A stretch of 47,944 nt of DNA from an uncultured Prevotellaceae bacterium (GTDB lineage Bacteria > Bacteroidota > Bacteroidia > Bacteroidales > Bacteroidaceae). The position numbers and the translations under genes are program-made. The notes under the pieces were generated by a model, which worked only from the letters and a program-made list of their open reading frames with translations, searched no databases and was not told the origin of the DNA. This document shows, piece after piece, positions 1 through 10,400 of this stretch; position 1 is the stretch's first letter; the number at the start of each line of letters is the position of its first letter. Location: the NCBI GenBank assembly GCA_902770635.1, contig CACXTX010000024.1, positions 1 through 47,944 of the forward strand, in the 5' to 3' direction.

Positions 1-56
1 GGCATTTCTCATTGGTCATTCCCCATTTCTCACTTCTCATTCCTCATTTCTCATTT
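1..56. repeat. Heptamer tract, TTCTCAT type, in a signal peptide
   Basis: Seven-bp units TTCTCAC, TTCTCAT, TCCTCAT, TTCTCAT in the final 28 bases, with looser copies before. It codes for the hydrophobic end of the esterase signal peptide. Confidence 0.8.
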
Positions 57-1333
57 GCGGAGCACAGGCGCAGACATACGAGACGCGTTTCGAGCGTAGC
101 GTGACGGACCTGATGAACGACGTCAGCAAACGCTTTGGCGTGAAGTTCAAGTTCGACAAGAACGTGGACACCATAGGCAAGAAGATGCCCTACGCCGACT
201 TCCGTGTGCGCCCCTACTCGCTCGAAATGACACTCGACAACATCTGCAAATACTACGACTGGAACTGGTGGAAGCAGAGTGGCAACACGTATAAAATCAA
301 GTTGTACGAATACCCGCGTCGCCATGAGACCGAGGGTAAGATGATGCTCGACTGGCTGTCATCCTTATATCATAATAAGGAGCAATGGGAGGCTCGTCGC
401 GACACCCTGCGCCGTGAGGTGCGCCAACGTCTAGAACTGGACAAGTTCCTAGACTCGTGCAATAGGAAAATGGTCAATGGTCAATGGTCAATGGCCAATG
501 TACAACTGTCTAAGATTCGCAAGCACGACGGCTACACCACACAGAACATCTGCATCGAACTGACACCTGGACAACACCTCTTTGGCACTATCTATGCTTC
601 CTTGAAGAAGGGCAAGCACGCCCTGATAGTCTGCCCCGACGGACACTGGCCTTATCGCTATCGCAAGGATGAGCAGCAGCGACTGGGTACCCTCGCCCGC
701 ATGGGTGCCGTCTGCGTCGATTTCGACCTGTATGGTTGGGGGGAGAGTCAGCAAGAGGTGGGCGACCATCATAGCAGTCGCGCCCATGTCTATCAGGCAG
801 CCTGTGGATACATCCTCCTGGACTGGATGCTGAAGAACCGCAAGGACATCGACACGGAGCGTGTGGGTGTGATGGGCGGTTCTGGTGGCGGTACGCATAC
901 CGTGCTCCTATCCCTGTTGGACGAACGCGTCACTGCCTCAGCCCCTGTGGTTCATCTGGCTTCTCACTTCGATGGTGGCTGTCCCTGCGAGAGCGGCATG
1001 CCCGTCCAGCTGTCAGCAGGAGGTACCTGCGAGCCTGAGTTGGCTGCCGTCATAGCGCCAAAGCCGATGCTTATCGTGAGCGACGGAGGCGACTGGACCT
1101 CGAGTGTGCCCACGTTGGAGTTCCCCTATCTGCAACGCATCTACGGTTTCTATGGTGCCCAGGACAAGGTGCGCAATGTCCACCTGCCCAACGAGCGCCA
1201 CGACTTCCGTGAGAACAAGCGCAATGCGGTTTATGATTTCTTCATCGACGTCTTCGGCCTTGACCGTTCGATGCTCGACGAGAGTAAGATAGAGATAGAA
1301 CCCGAAGAAACGCTGAAATCGCTGTATAAATAA
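1..1333 (+). CDS. STN-domain/alpha-beta hydrolase esterase (CE19-like), 5' partial
   Basis: The reading frame is open from base 2, so the start lies outside the window. The first visible residues (FLICGAQAQ) are the end of a signal peptide, so the protein is exported. About 70 residues then resemble the small STN domain of secretins and TonB receptors. From about base 530 an alpha/beta hydrolase follows: nucleophile elbow GGSGGGTHT (near 880-900), acid loop VSDGGDW (near 1075) and NERHDF with the catalytic His (near 1200). CE19 pectin methylesterase BT1017 of the Bacteroides rhamnogalacturonan II locus is, from memory, an alpha/beta hydrolase with an extra N-terminal domain, which would fit; the family call is inference. 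The next gene starts 27 bp downstream, so they are probably co-transcribed. An acetylxylan-type esterase is the main alternative. Confidence 0.65.
   Translation, partial: AFLIGHSPFLTSHSSFLICGAQAQTYETRFERSVTDLMNDVSKRFGVKFKFDKNVDTIGKKMPYADFRVRPYSLEMTLDNICKYYDWNWWKQSGNTYKIKLYEYPRRHETEGKMMLDWLSSLYHNKEQWEARRDTLRREVRQRLELDKFLDSCNRKMVNGQWSMANVQLSKIRKHDGYTTQNICIELTPGQHLFGTIYASLKKGKHALIVCPDGHWPYRYRKDEQQRLGTLARMGAVCVDFDLYGWGESQQEVGDHHSSRAHVYQAACGYILLDWMLKNRKDIDTERVGVMGGSGGGTHTVLLSLLDERVTASAPVVHLASHFDGGCPCESGMPVQLSAGGTCEPELAAVIAPKPMLIVSDGGDWTSSVPTLEFPYLQRIYGFYGAQDKVRNVHLPNERHDFRENKRNAVYDFFIDVFGLDRSMLDESKIEIEPEETLKSLYK
471..500. repeat. Heptamer tract, TGGTCAA type, in the esterase gene
   Basis: Three TGGTCAA units and one TGGCCAA. 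It codes for MVNGQWSMANV in a linker between the STN-like and the hydrolase part. Confidence 0.85.
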
Positions 1334-1360
1334 AATAAACGGAAAGTTACTACAGAAACT

Positions 1361-3766
1361 ATGAAACGACTGACACTGACCGTATTTCTTATTTCTCACT
1401 TCTCATTCCTCATTTGTGCTGTTGCACAACAGCACAGACTATGGTACAACCAGCCTGCACAGACGTGGACGCAGGCCCTGCCCATCGGCAACGGCGTGAT
1501 GGGTGGTATGGTGTTTGGTACACCTGCTGTGGAGCACATCCAGATTAACGAGGAAACCATCTGGGCAGGACAGCCCAACAACGTGGTGAACCCCAATGCC
1601 AAGAAGGCGCTGCCAGAGGTTCGCCAACTCATCTTCGAAGGGAAATATAAGGAGGCACAGGACTTGGCTAACGCGCAAGTGATGCCCCAGGCGGCTGGCA
1701 AGAACATGGGTATGCCCTACCAACCCTTTGGCGACCTGTACATCGCAATGCCTGGACACGCTGATTATCGGAACTATGAACGTTGGTTGGACTTGGACAA
1801 TGCCAAGAGCGTAGTGAAATACGAGGTGGATGGCGTGCAATACATGCGTGAGACAATAGCTCCGTTGGGTGGTCACGAGGTTATTGCCGTCCGACTGACA
1901 GCCAGTGAGAAAGGCAGGATTACATTTACCGCTAACATGACGACACCACACGAGAATCCACTTGTGGGAAGTGAAAAAATAAAAGTGAAAAGTGAAGAAT
2001 TCGCTTCCGCCACTCTGTTAGGCGTTTCCAGCAAGCATGAAGGATTGAAAGGCAAGGTGCGCTTCATGGGGCGTATGGCTGTGCGGACGAAAGGTGGCAA
2101 GGTGAGTGGCTCGAATGGAAACATCAGCGTGGTGGGGGCTGACGAGGCAACCCTCTACCTCACCGTAGGCACCAACGTCAAGAGCTACAAGGACATTACC
2201 GGCGACGAGGAGGCACAATCACGGGAGCGCCTTCAAGGGGCTATGGCACTGGGGTTTGAGGCGTTAAAAGACCTGCACGAGCGTGTTTATCACAAATACT
2301 ACGACCGTGTGAAACTGGACCTGGGCGAGGACGCCTTTGCCAACGTGCCTATGAACAAACGCATCGAACAGTTTGGTCGTGTTACAGACAACCATCTCGT
2401 AGCTACCTATTTCCAGTTTGGACGCTACCTGCTCATTTCCTCGTCACAGCCAGACAACATGAACCCTGCCAACCTGCAAGGACTGTGGAACGATAAGATG
2501 TTCCCGTCGTGGGACTCGAAATACACCACGAACATCAACCTGGAGATGAACTACTGGCCCTCGGAGGTGACCAACCTGACGGAGATGAACGAGCCGCTGT
2601 TCAAGCTCATCCGCGAGATTTACGAACAAGGCAAGCAGACGGCCCGCGACATGTATGGCGTGGAAGGCTGGGTATTGCACCACAACACCGACCAATGGCG
2701 CATCACAGGTCCTGTGGATCGTGCTCAGACGGGTCTCTGGCCGATGGGGGCAGCATGGCTCTGCAGACATCTGTGGGAACATTACCTCTACACGGGCGAC
2801 AAGGACTTCTTGCGCCAATATTATCCAATCATGCTGGATGCTGCCCGCTTCTTTACGCAGACACTGGTGAAGCATCCCACAAAGGGTTATTTGGTGGTTT
2901 GTCCTGGCGAATCACCTGAACACGGAGGGAAAGGACGCCCCACCCCACTGGATGCTGGTGTGACGATGGACAACCAGATAGTGACCGAACTGTACACCAA
3001 CGTACTTGAGGCCGCCAAGATTCTTGATGATAACAATTCTCTATTGTCAATTCTCAATTCTCAATTAAAACAGTTGCCTCCTATGCAGATTGGCCGTTGG
3101 GGACAGTTGCAGGAATGGCTTGACGACCTGGACGATCCCAAGGACGATCATCGCCACTTCTCACACCTCTACGGTCTCTATCCTTCCAACCAGATATCAC
3201 CTGTTCGCACACCAGACCTTTGGAATGCTGCTCGCAAGTCGCTGGAGGCTCGTGGTGACGTCTCTACGGGATGGAGCATGGGATGGAAGGTATGCTCATG
3301 GGCAAGACTGCTGGACGGAGAACATGCCTATAAGTTGATTAAAGACCAACTGACGCTGACGGCAGACACCTTCCTGATCTTTGGAACGGTCAAGCAACGC
3401 GGAGGCACCTATCCCAATATGTTCGACGCCCATCCACCCTTCCAGATTGACGGAAACTTCGGCTGTACGGCAGGTATTGCCGAGATGCTGATGCAGAGCT
3501 ACGACGGATATATCCACTTGTTGCCTGCCCTTCCCAACGTTTGGAAAAACGGAAGTGTGAAAGGACTGGTGGCTCGTGGTGGTTTTGTCATAGACATGGA
3601 CTGGAAAGAGGGTAAGTTAACCAAGGCTGTCATCCACTCCAAGAACGGTGGAGTTTGCCGTATCAAATATGGTAACAGGCTGAAAGCAAATGGATTAAAG
3701 AAGACAAAAGATGCAAACATATATAGCATAAACACCAAAAAAGGCGAAGATTACATCCTAAAATAG
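1361..3766 (+). CDS. GH95 alpha-L-fucosidase / alpha-L-galactosidase
   Basis: Exported inverting glycoside hydrolase of family 95, 801 aa, full length. The signal peptide is [24 protein letters not shown]. The N-terminal domain opens with [18 protein letters not shown], a GH95 hallmark. The catalytic set known from AfcA of Bifidobacterium has clear equivalents: N391 and N393 in [11 protein letters not shown], the acid E517 in PGESPEHGG and D697 in [10 protein letters not shown]95 members remove terminal alpha-L-fucose or alpha-L-galactose; the neighbouring GH140 and GH138-like genes favour L-galactose of rhamnogalacturonan II side chain A, which is inference. Three heptamer tracts lie in this gene: one codes for most of the signal peptide, one for a lysine-rich loop near residue 205, one for a helix near residue 562. 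Confidence 0.9.
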   Translation: MKRLTLTVFLISHFSFLICAVAQQHRLWYNQPAQTWTQALPIGNGVMGGMVFGTPAVEHIQINEETIWAGQPNNVVNPNAKKALPEVRQLIFEGKYKEAQDLANAQVMPQAAGKNMGMPYQPFGDLYIAMPGHADYRNYERWLDLDNAKSVVKYEVDGVQYMRETIAPLGGHEVIAVRLTASEKGRITFTANMTTPHENPLVGSEKIKVKSEEFASATLLGVSSKHEGLKGKVRFMGRMAVRTKGGKVSGSNGNISVVGADEATLYLTVGTNVKSYKDITGDEEAQSRERLQGAMALGFEALKDLHERVYHKYYDRVKLDLGEDAFANVPMNKRIEQFGRVTDNHLVATYFQFGRYLLISSSQPDNMNPANLQGLWNDKMFPSWDSKYTTNINLEMNYWPSEVTNLTEMNEPLFKLIREIYEQGKQTARDMYGVEGWVLHHNTDQWRITGPVDRAQTGLWPMGAAWLCRHLWEHYLYTGDKDFLRQYYPIMLDAARFFTQTLVKHPTKGYLVVCPGESPEHGGKGRPTPLDAGVTMDNQIVTELYTNVLEAAKILDDNNSLLSILNSQLKQLPPMQIGRWGQLQEWLDDLDDPKDDHRHFSHLYGLYPSNQISPVRTPDLWNAARKSLEARGDVSTGWSMGWKVCSWARLLDGEHAYKLIKDQLTLTADTFLIFGTVKQRGGTYPNMFDAHPPFQIDGNFGCTAGIAEMLMQSYDGYIHLLPALPNVWKNGSVKGLVARGGFVIDMDWKEGKLTKAVIHSKNGGVCRIKYGNRLKANGLKKTKDANIYSINTKKGEDYILK
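1384..1415. repeat. Heptamer tract, ATTTCTC type, in the GH95 signal peptide
   Basis: ATTTCTT, ATTTCTC, ACTTCTC, ATTCCTC, ATTT. Codes for [10 protein letters not shown], the hydrophobic core. Confidence 0.85.
1968..2000. repeat. Heptamer tract, AAAAGTG type, in GH95
   Basis: GGAAGTG, AAAAAAT, AAAAGTG, AAAAGTG, AAGAA. Codes for the [10 protein letters not shown] loop. Confidence 0.8.
3034..3068. repeat. Heptamer tract, CAATTCT type, in GH95
   Basis: Five units: CAATTCT, CTATTGT, CAATTCT, CAATTCT, CAATTAA. Codes for [13 protein letters not shown]. Confidence 0.85.
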
Positions 3767-3820
3767 AGACTTTGCATATGTTTCAAATAGTTGCGTAAAT
3801 GTAGCATATCATAGGTTTTA

Positions 3821-3852
3821 TTTGGAAAACTCCTATGTATTTTATATCTTTG
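3821..3852 (+). promoter_or_regulatory. Bacteroidetes-type promoter of the GH51 gene
   Basis: TTTG at 3821-3824 (-33), a 20-nt gap, TATCTTTG at 3845-3852 (-7), the consensus for the primary sigma factor of this phylum. It is 35 bp before the GH51 start and shows that this gene can be read independently of the GH95 gene. Confidence 0.85.
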
Positions 3853-3887
3853 CAACATGAATTTTCTAACATAAAACAATAATGACT

Positions 3888-5894
3888 ATGAAACGTATGA
3901 CGCTTGTTGCCCTGTTTGTGGCAACCACTCTAGGGCTATCTGCCCAGAAGCCGATGAAAGCCCCCAAGGGCGGAATGGCTATTAGTGACGAACTGATTGG
4001 CATTTTTTTTGAGGACATCAACAACTGTGCTGATGGTGGCCTCTATGCCGAACTCATCCAAAACGGCTCGTTCGAGTTTTCACCAGCTGAAAGAGACGGT
4101 TGGGGAGCGGGTACCGCATGGAAACAGACGCGTCCAGGCCATTCGCTTGGTACGATGGAGGTTTGCAAGGGCACGGGTATTCATCCCAACAATCCTACTT
4201 ACATGAAACTGCATGCCGAGCGTACCAGGGAGTTCTTCGACTACAAGGGCTGGAGAGGTTACGGTCTCGAAAACAACGGCTACGACGGCATCAACGTGAA
4301 GGCTGGTGCAAAGTATGACTTCTCCGTATTCTTCCGCAACTATGGTGAAAGCAAGCAGGTACGCATTGCCCTCGTTGAACCTCAGGGCTGGGGCAAGGAC
4401 CCAAAGCTGTTGGCTGATGTCACGCTGACTGTAGATGCCAAGAACTGGAAAAAATATGCGGCAACACTGACGCCCAATGCCGACTGCAAGAATGCAGCCT
4501 TGCAGATTCTGATGTTGACCGATGGCGACATGGATATTGACATGGTGTCGCTGATGCCTCAAGACACCTATAAAGGACACGGTCTGCGCAAGGATCTGGC
4601 ACAGGCTCTGGCAGATCTGCACCCCAAATTCATGCGCTTCCCTGGCGGATGTGTTGTACACGGTGGTGGTGACGGATTCTGGGACACCTATCGCTGGAAG
4701 ACCACCATCGGTCCCAAGGAGACTCGTCGTGGCCTGAAGAACACATGGGGATATCATCAGAGCATGGGTTTGGGATACTATGAATATTTCCAGTTCTGTG
4801 AAGACCTAGGCATGGAGCCAGTACCCATTCTGCCAAGCGGTGTGAGCTGTCAGGGCACTAACGGCGGTTGGGGCATGTGGCCCCAGCAGGCTCAGGATGT
4901 TGTTCCTATGAGCCAGATGGACGAGTGGGTAGCTGAAGCTATTGACCTGATTGAATGGGCCAATGGTGACCCTGCCACCAACAAGTGGGCCAAGATGCGT
5001 GCTGATGCTGGTCATCCCAAGCCCTTCAACCTGAAGTACCTGGGTATTGGCAACGAGGAGAAAATAACCCCTGAGTTCATTGAGCGCTTCAAGTATATTT
5101 ACGAACGCGTCACGAAGGCTCATCCTGAGATTATCATCGTTGGTACGGCCGGACCTGGTTCTCACAAAGACAATCCCGACTACGAAGCTGGTTGGAAGCT
5201 GGCCAAGGAACTTAACATGCCTATACTTGACGAACACTACTATGAACCCAACGAATATTTCCTGAACAAGCGACAGTACGACAATTACCCCCGTGGTGGC
5301 AAGACGAAGGTGTATCTCGGCGAGTATGCTGCCAAGGACAAGAAGTTCATCGATGCTTTGGCCGAGGGTCTGTATCTGTTGCACGTTGAGCGCAATGCCG
5401 ATATCGTAGCAATGACTTCTTATGCTCCCCTCTTCGCCCGCAAGGACGGCACCCAATGGAATCCCGACATGATATATTTCGACAACGAGCGTCCTTACCT
5501 GACATGTAGCTACTATGTGCAGCAACTGTTCGGACAGTCCTGCGGACAGTACTTCTATGGTGACTGTGTACAGTTTGAGGGTGACAAGAAGGGTATCATC
5601 CAGCCTCAGGAAAACGTACATTATGGACAGAGTGTCATCCTGAACGTGAAGACCAGGAAACTTTATGTGAAGCTCGTCAACGCATCTGACAAGGAGAAAG
5701 AGGCCGACATCAACCTCAGCCGTTTCCCCATCAAGAAGAAGTGTGTGAAGACCGTGCTCGAGGGTAAGGCTGACGACGAGAACAACTTTGACAAGCAGCC
5801 CATTGCACCTAAGAAGGAAACCATCAAGGCAGAGAAGAAGTTCGACATCGACCTGAAGCCTTACTCGATGGTCATGTTAGAATACCAACTGTAA
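3888..5894 (+). CDS. GH51 alpha-L-arabinofuranosidase
   Basis: Exported retaining arabinofuranosidase, 668 aa. The start at 3888 (MKRMTLVALFVATTLGLSAQ) gives a clean signal peptide; an ATG two codons upstream at 3882 is also in frame. The mature protein begins with the GH51 signature DELIGIFFEDINNCADGGLYAELIQN. A carbohydrate-binding jelly-roll lies near residues 130-220, then the TIM barrel, with acid/base Glu in GIGNEE (E390) and nucleophile Glu in YLGEYAAKD (E479). A C-terminal beta domain ends in PYSMVMLEYQL. It has its own promoter (3821-3852) and a strong terminator follows it, so it can be transcribed alone. No heptamer tract is present. It releases arabinose from pectin side chains or arabinoxylan; the substrate cannot be read from sequence. 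Confidence 0.92.
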   Translation: MKRMTLVALFVATTLGLSAQKPMKAPKGGMAISDELIGIFFEDINNCADGGLYAELIQNGSFEFSPAERDGWGAGTAWKQTRPGHSLGTMEVCKGTGIHPNNPTYMKLHAERTREFFDYKGWRGYGLENNGYDGINVKAGAKYDFSVFFRNYGESKQVRIALVEPQGWGKDPKLLADVTLTVDAKNWKKYAATLTPNADCKNAALQILMLTDGDMDIDMVSLMPQDTYKGHGLRKDLAQALADLHPKFMRFPGGCVVHGGGDGFWDTYRWKTTIGPKETRRGLKNTWGYHQSMGLGYYEYFQFCEDLGMEPVPILPSGVSCQGTNGGWGMWPQQAQDVVPMSQMDEWVAEAIDLIEWANGDPATNKWAKMRADAGHPKPFNLKYLGIGNEEKITPEFIERFKYIYERVTKAHPEIIIVGTAGPGSHKDNPDYEAGWKLAKELNMPILDEHYYEPNEYFLNKRQYDNYPRGGKTKVYLGEYAAKDKKFIDALAEGLYLLHVERNADIVAMTSYAPLFARKDGTQWNPDMIYFDNERPYLTCSYYVQQLFGQSCGQYFYGDCVQFEGDKKGIIQPQENVHYGQSVILNVKTRKLYVKLVNASDKEKEADINLSRFPIKKKCVKTVLEGKADDENNFDKQPIAPKKETIKAEKKFDIDLKPYSMVMLEYQL

Positions 5895-5920
5895 AACATA
5901 CCGTTAAGCAATACATTCAT

Positions 5921-5962
5921 CAAGACTGACGACAAAAATAAAGTTCGTCAGTCTTGTTTTAT
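5921..5962 (+). terminator. Perfect 12-bp terminator between GH51 and GH140
   Basis: Arms CAAGACTGACGA (5921-5932) and TCGTCAGTCTTG (5946-5957) are exact complements, followed by TTTTATATATA. It ends 17 nt before the GH140 ATG. There is no room or -7 element for a new promoter between, so the downstream pair GH140/GH78-GH33 must be read by partial read-through or by controlled attenuation. Confidence 0.85.
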
Positions 5963-5979
5963 ATATACTATATAAAGCT

Positions 5980-7437
5980 ATGAAGAAACTAATCATGATA
6001 TTGAGCCTTGCGCTGCTGACGGTGTCGGCACAGGCAGGCAAGCCATGGGACAATGGCAAGTTGAAGGTTTCAGATAACCAGCGTTATCTGCAGTTTGAGA
6101 ACGGACAGCCCTTCTTCTGGTTGGGTGAGACAGGCTGGCTATTACCAGAGCGACTGGACAGGGCCGAAGCAGAATGGTACCTGCAAAGCTGTGCAAAGGC
6201 CGGCTACAACGTGGTACAAGTACAGACCATCGATGGTGTGCCTGCCCATAATATCTATGGACAGTTGTCGAACATTGACGGATGGAACTTCAAGAACATC
6301 AATCAGAAAGGCGTATATGGCTATTGGGACCACATGGATTATATCATCGACAGGGCTGCCGATCATGGCATCTACATCGGTATGGTATGTATCTGGGGTG
6401 GTCTGGTAAAGGCTGGTCTGTTGAGCGTGGAGGAAGCCAAGAAGTATGGCACCTTCCTGGCTAATCGTTATAAAAACAAGCCCAACATCATCTGGTTTAT
6501 GGGCGGCGACATCCAAGGCGACATCAAGCCTGAGGTATGGGAAACACTTGCTACCACCATCAAGTCGATAGACAAGGACCACCTGATGACCTACCATCCA
6601 CGCGGACGCTATACCTCTGCCAAATGGTGGGCAAAAGCCCCTTGGATGGACTTCCACACCTTCCAGAGCGGACATCGTCGCTATGGACAGCGCATGGGCA
6701 ATGCTGACTATCCCATCCCTGACAATACGGAGGAGGACAACTGGATGTACGTTGACTCCACTTGGAAGTACAACCCCATCAAGCCTGTGCTCGATGCAGA
6801 GCCTTCCTATGAAGACATCCCCATGGGACTGCATGACGCCAACGAGCCTCGCTGGAAGGACTATGACGTTCGACGCTATGCTTACTGGAGTGTATTCGCC
6901 GGCTCATGCGGACACACCTACGGCCATAATGCCATCATGCAGATGCTAAAGCCCGGCTACCCCACCAGCTATGGTGATGCTGGAGACGTGAAGACATGGT
7001 ATCAAGCGCTGAAAGACCCTGGTTTCAACCAGATGCAATACCTGAAGCGACTGATACTGTCGTTTCCTTATTTTGAGCGTGTGGCCGACCAGAGCGTTAT
7101 TCTTGAAAACGGAGAGAAATACAACCGTCTGATTGCTACTCGCGGCAACGACTACTTGTTGGTGTATAACTACAACGGCAATACCATGAAACTCGACCTG
7201 ACGAAAATCAGCGGCGCAAAGAAAAACGTCTGGTGGATGACTGCTGCCACGGGCAAGCTGAAGTATCTTGGCGAGTTTGACTCCAAAGTACTCACCTTCC
7301 GCTATCACCCACAGTCGGCACGTGTCGAGGATGGTGTACTCATCGCCATTGACAACACCAAAGACTATCTGAAGAAAGACCAGACGGAACTGTCACCCGA
7401 TGGCTATAAGGCAAAAGAACGAGACTTAAACGAGTAA
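5980..7437 (+). CDS. GH140 apiosidase-type glycoside hydrolase
   Basis: Secreted 485-aa enzyme with signal peptide MKKLIMILSLALLTVSAQA. It carries the DUF4038/apiosidase-like TIM barrel (GETGWLLPERL, AGYNVVQVQTI) and a small C-terminal collagen-binding-like beta domain. The characterised GH140 apiosidase BT1012 uses an Asp and a Glu that, from memory, are 97 residues apart (D187, E284). Here D177 in WFMGGDIQGD and E274 in DAEPSYED have the same spacing. GH140 releases apiose-linked side chains of rhamnogalacturonan II. The next gene begins 3 nt after the stop, so the two form an operon. A perfect terminator hairpin sits only 17 nt before the start codon, leaving no room for a conventional promoter between them. 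Confidence 0.85.
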   Translation: MKKLIMILSLALLTVSAQAGKPWDNGKLKVSDNQRYLQFENGQPFFWLGETGWLLPERLDRAEAEWYLQSCAKAGYNVVQVQTIDGVPAHNIYGQLSNIDGWNFKNINQKGVYGYWDHMDYIIDRAADHGIYIGMVCIWGGLVKAGLLSVEEAKKYGTFLANRYKNKPNIIWFMGGDIQGDIKPEVWETLATTIKSIDKDHLMTYHPRGRYTSAKWWAKAPWMDFHTFQSGHRRYGQRMGNADYPIPDNTEEDNWMYVDSTWKYNPIKPVLDAEPSYEDIPMGLHDANEPRWKDYDVRRYAYWSVFAGSCGHTYGHNAIMQMLKPGYPTSYGDAGDVKTWYQALKDPGFNQMQYLKRLILSFPYFERVADQSVILENGEKYNRLIATRGNDYLLVYNYNGNTMKLDLTKISGAKKNVWWMTAATGKLKYLGEFDSKVLTFRYHPQSARVEDGVLIAIDNTKDYLKKDQTELSPDGYKAKERDLNE

Positions 7438-7440
7438 AGC

Positions 7441-10400
7441 ATGAAGAGAACCCTCTTTTTATTGTTGGTAATGCTGCCCTTCGTGGGACTTGCCAAGAAA
7501 AAGGTTGTGAAACCTGACGTCAGCGTCAGTTGGCTACGCGTGGAGAATATGGAGAAGCCTATGGGCATTGATACGGACAAACCTCGCTTCTCATGGATAA
7601 TCCTGTCTGACAAGCAAAATGTCAAGCAGACGGCTTTCCAGATTATCGTATCCACAGACAAGGGTGAAGTATGGAACTCAGGACGTGTGGAGAGTGACCA
7701 GCAATTATGGGTCCCCTATGGTGGCGAGAAGTTGAAAAGTGCCACACAATGCTCTTGGAAGGTAAAGGTATGGACTACTGCCGGCGAGACAGCATGGAGC
7801 GAAGAAGAATGCTTCGGCATCGGGCTCCTTAAGGAAAACCATTGGACAGGTCGCTGGATAGGATTGGAACGACTGATGCCTGACGAGCAGCGTGGCTTAC
7901 ACAGCAGACTGGCAGCACGCTATGTCCGCAAGGAGTTTGAATTGGCAAAGCCTGTCAAGCGTGCCATTGCCTATGTGGCTGGCATCGGACTGCATGAACT
8001 GCACGTCAATGGAGTCACCTACAACCGTGAGGTGCTCGTTCCCATGCCTACTGATTACAGAAAAACGGTACTTTATAACACCTACGACATCACTGAGGCA
8101 CTCAAGGAAAAGAATGCTATCGGTCTTGTGTTGGGCAATGGTCGCGTGTTCCCCATGCGCCAGAATAAGCCTTATAAGGCTCCCGTTTTCGGATTACCCA
8201 AATGTCGCATCAATATCCTCATAGAATTTATGGATGGTACGACCAAGCGTATCTCGACCGACGAGAAATGGAAGATTACTGCCAACGGTCCCATCCGTTC
8301 GAACAACGAATATGATGGTGAGATATATGATGCACGCAAGGAGATGGAAGGTTGGGATATGCCTAACTTCGACGACAAGTCGTGGTTACAGGCTGAGCGT
8401 ACCGAAATACCTCTTGGGACCCTGCGCGCCCAAATGGCTCCAGGCATGAGTATGGAACCCTTGACGATTACGCCTTCCTGCAAAGATAACATCTACGATT
8501 TCCAACAGAACATGGCAGGATGGATAGCCTTTACGCCAACAGGCAACCCTGGAGACACCATCCGCGTGAAATATGCCGAGAAACTGAATGCCGACGGAAC
8601 ACTCTACCTCGACAATTTCCGTGATGCCCAGTCCGAAGATATTTACATCTGTGGACAATCGTCAAACGATAAATTGTCAAATTGTAAATCGTCTAATTGT
8701 AAATTACCTTGGCACCCCATCTTTAGTTATCATGGTTTCCGATATGCACAGATTACAGGACCCGTCAAAGATGTTCATGCCTATACCGTCAGCGACGACA
8801 TGCAGACCATCGGGCACTTCGAATGTGCTGATGCCACGTTGAACCAAGTGATGAAGAATGCCTGGTGGGGCATCTATAGCAACTATAAAGGCATGCCTGT
8901 TGACTGTCCTCAGCGCAATGAACGCCAGCCCTGGCTGGGCGACAGGACGATGGGTAGTCTGGGCGAGAGTTTTGTGTTCAACAACGAAAGGCTCTACACC
9001 AAATGGATGCGCGACATCTGCGAGTCACAGCGTGAAGACGGAGTGTTCTCTGATGTTGCCCCAGCTTTCTGGAACTACTACAACGATGACGTCACCTGGC
9101 CTGCTGCCCTACCCTTCAGCTGCGATATGCTTTGGCGACAGTTTGGCAACCGTGAGGCTATTGACAAGTCGTATTTCTACATCAAGCGCTGGCTACAACA
9201 CCTGATGGAAGAGTATATGGAGGATGGTATCATCACCAAGGACCAGTATGGCGACTGGTGTGTGCCACCCGAGTCGCTGGAACTTATCCACTCGCAGGAC
9301 CCTGCCCGCAAGACGGACGGAGCACTCATCTCTACAGCCTACGTCATCCGCACCATGCAGCTGTTGGAGCAATGGGGTTGTGAGGCAGAATATTGGAAAC
9401 CGTTGCGCCAAAAGATGACGGACGCCTTCAACCGCAAGTTCCTGACCGTAAAGGAAGGCACCAGTCTTGCTCCAGGTCATACCTTGTATCCAGACTCTAT
9501 CTTCTATGGCAATAATACCGCGACCGCCAACCTATTAGCGCTCTCGTTTGGCATTGTGCCGGAAAAGTATCGTCAGGAGGTGACCAAGAATGTGGTGGAG
9601 AACATTATCCTGAAAAACAATGCCCATGTGCCTTGTGGCGTCATCGGCATCTCATGGCTATTGCGAGGACTCAGCGACAACGGGTTCAGCGACGTGGCTT
9701 ATATGATAGCCACCCAGCACAGTTATCCCTCATGGGGCTATATGGCTGAGAACGGTGCCACCACCATCTGGGAACTATGGAATGGTGACAAGGCCAGTCC
9801 AAGGATGAACAGCGGAAACCATGTCATGCTGTTGGGCGACTTGGTCACCTGGTGCTACCAATACCTGGGCGGCATCCGTCAGACGGGCAATGCTTATAAG
9901 CACATCGTGCTCAAGCCCGATTTCAGCATCCAAGACTGTCCTTGGGCTAATGTCAAGTACGACAGTCCCTACGGAACGATTACCAGTAGTTGGAAAAAGA
10001 CCTTGCAACAGGTGGAATGGGATGTACAGGTTCCATGCAACGCCACAGCAGACATCTGCCTGCCCGACGGCACCATCAGGACTATTGGTTCAGGCAAATA
10101 CCACTTCTCGTGTGAAATCCCGACTGCATCACCTGCCATTACGAAGGATCAGTTCCTCTATGAGCAAGCTTCCTTCCCCCAGTGTCATGCCGCCACTATC
10201 GTAGAGACCAAGAAAGGCGACCTCGTAGCCACCTACTTTGGGGGCAAGCACGAACGCAACCCCGACGTTTGCATCTGGGTGAGCATCAAGAAGAAAGGCA
10301 CCAACGAGTGGAGCAAACCCATCCTTGCTGCCGACGGTGTTTTCACCTTAGGTACGAAAAATGCCGAAATCGCAGGCATCACCGCTGAGAGCACTCCTGC

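Noticed and set aside
4806-5621. Long minus-strand ORF within the GH51 gene
   Set aside because: It is antisense to an enzyme with both catalytic motifs intact.
7437-7441. A frameshift fusion between the GH140 and GH78 genes
   Set aside because: There is a normal TAA stop, a short gap and a fresh ATG with a signal peptide, so they are two separate genes.
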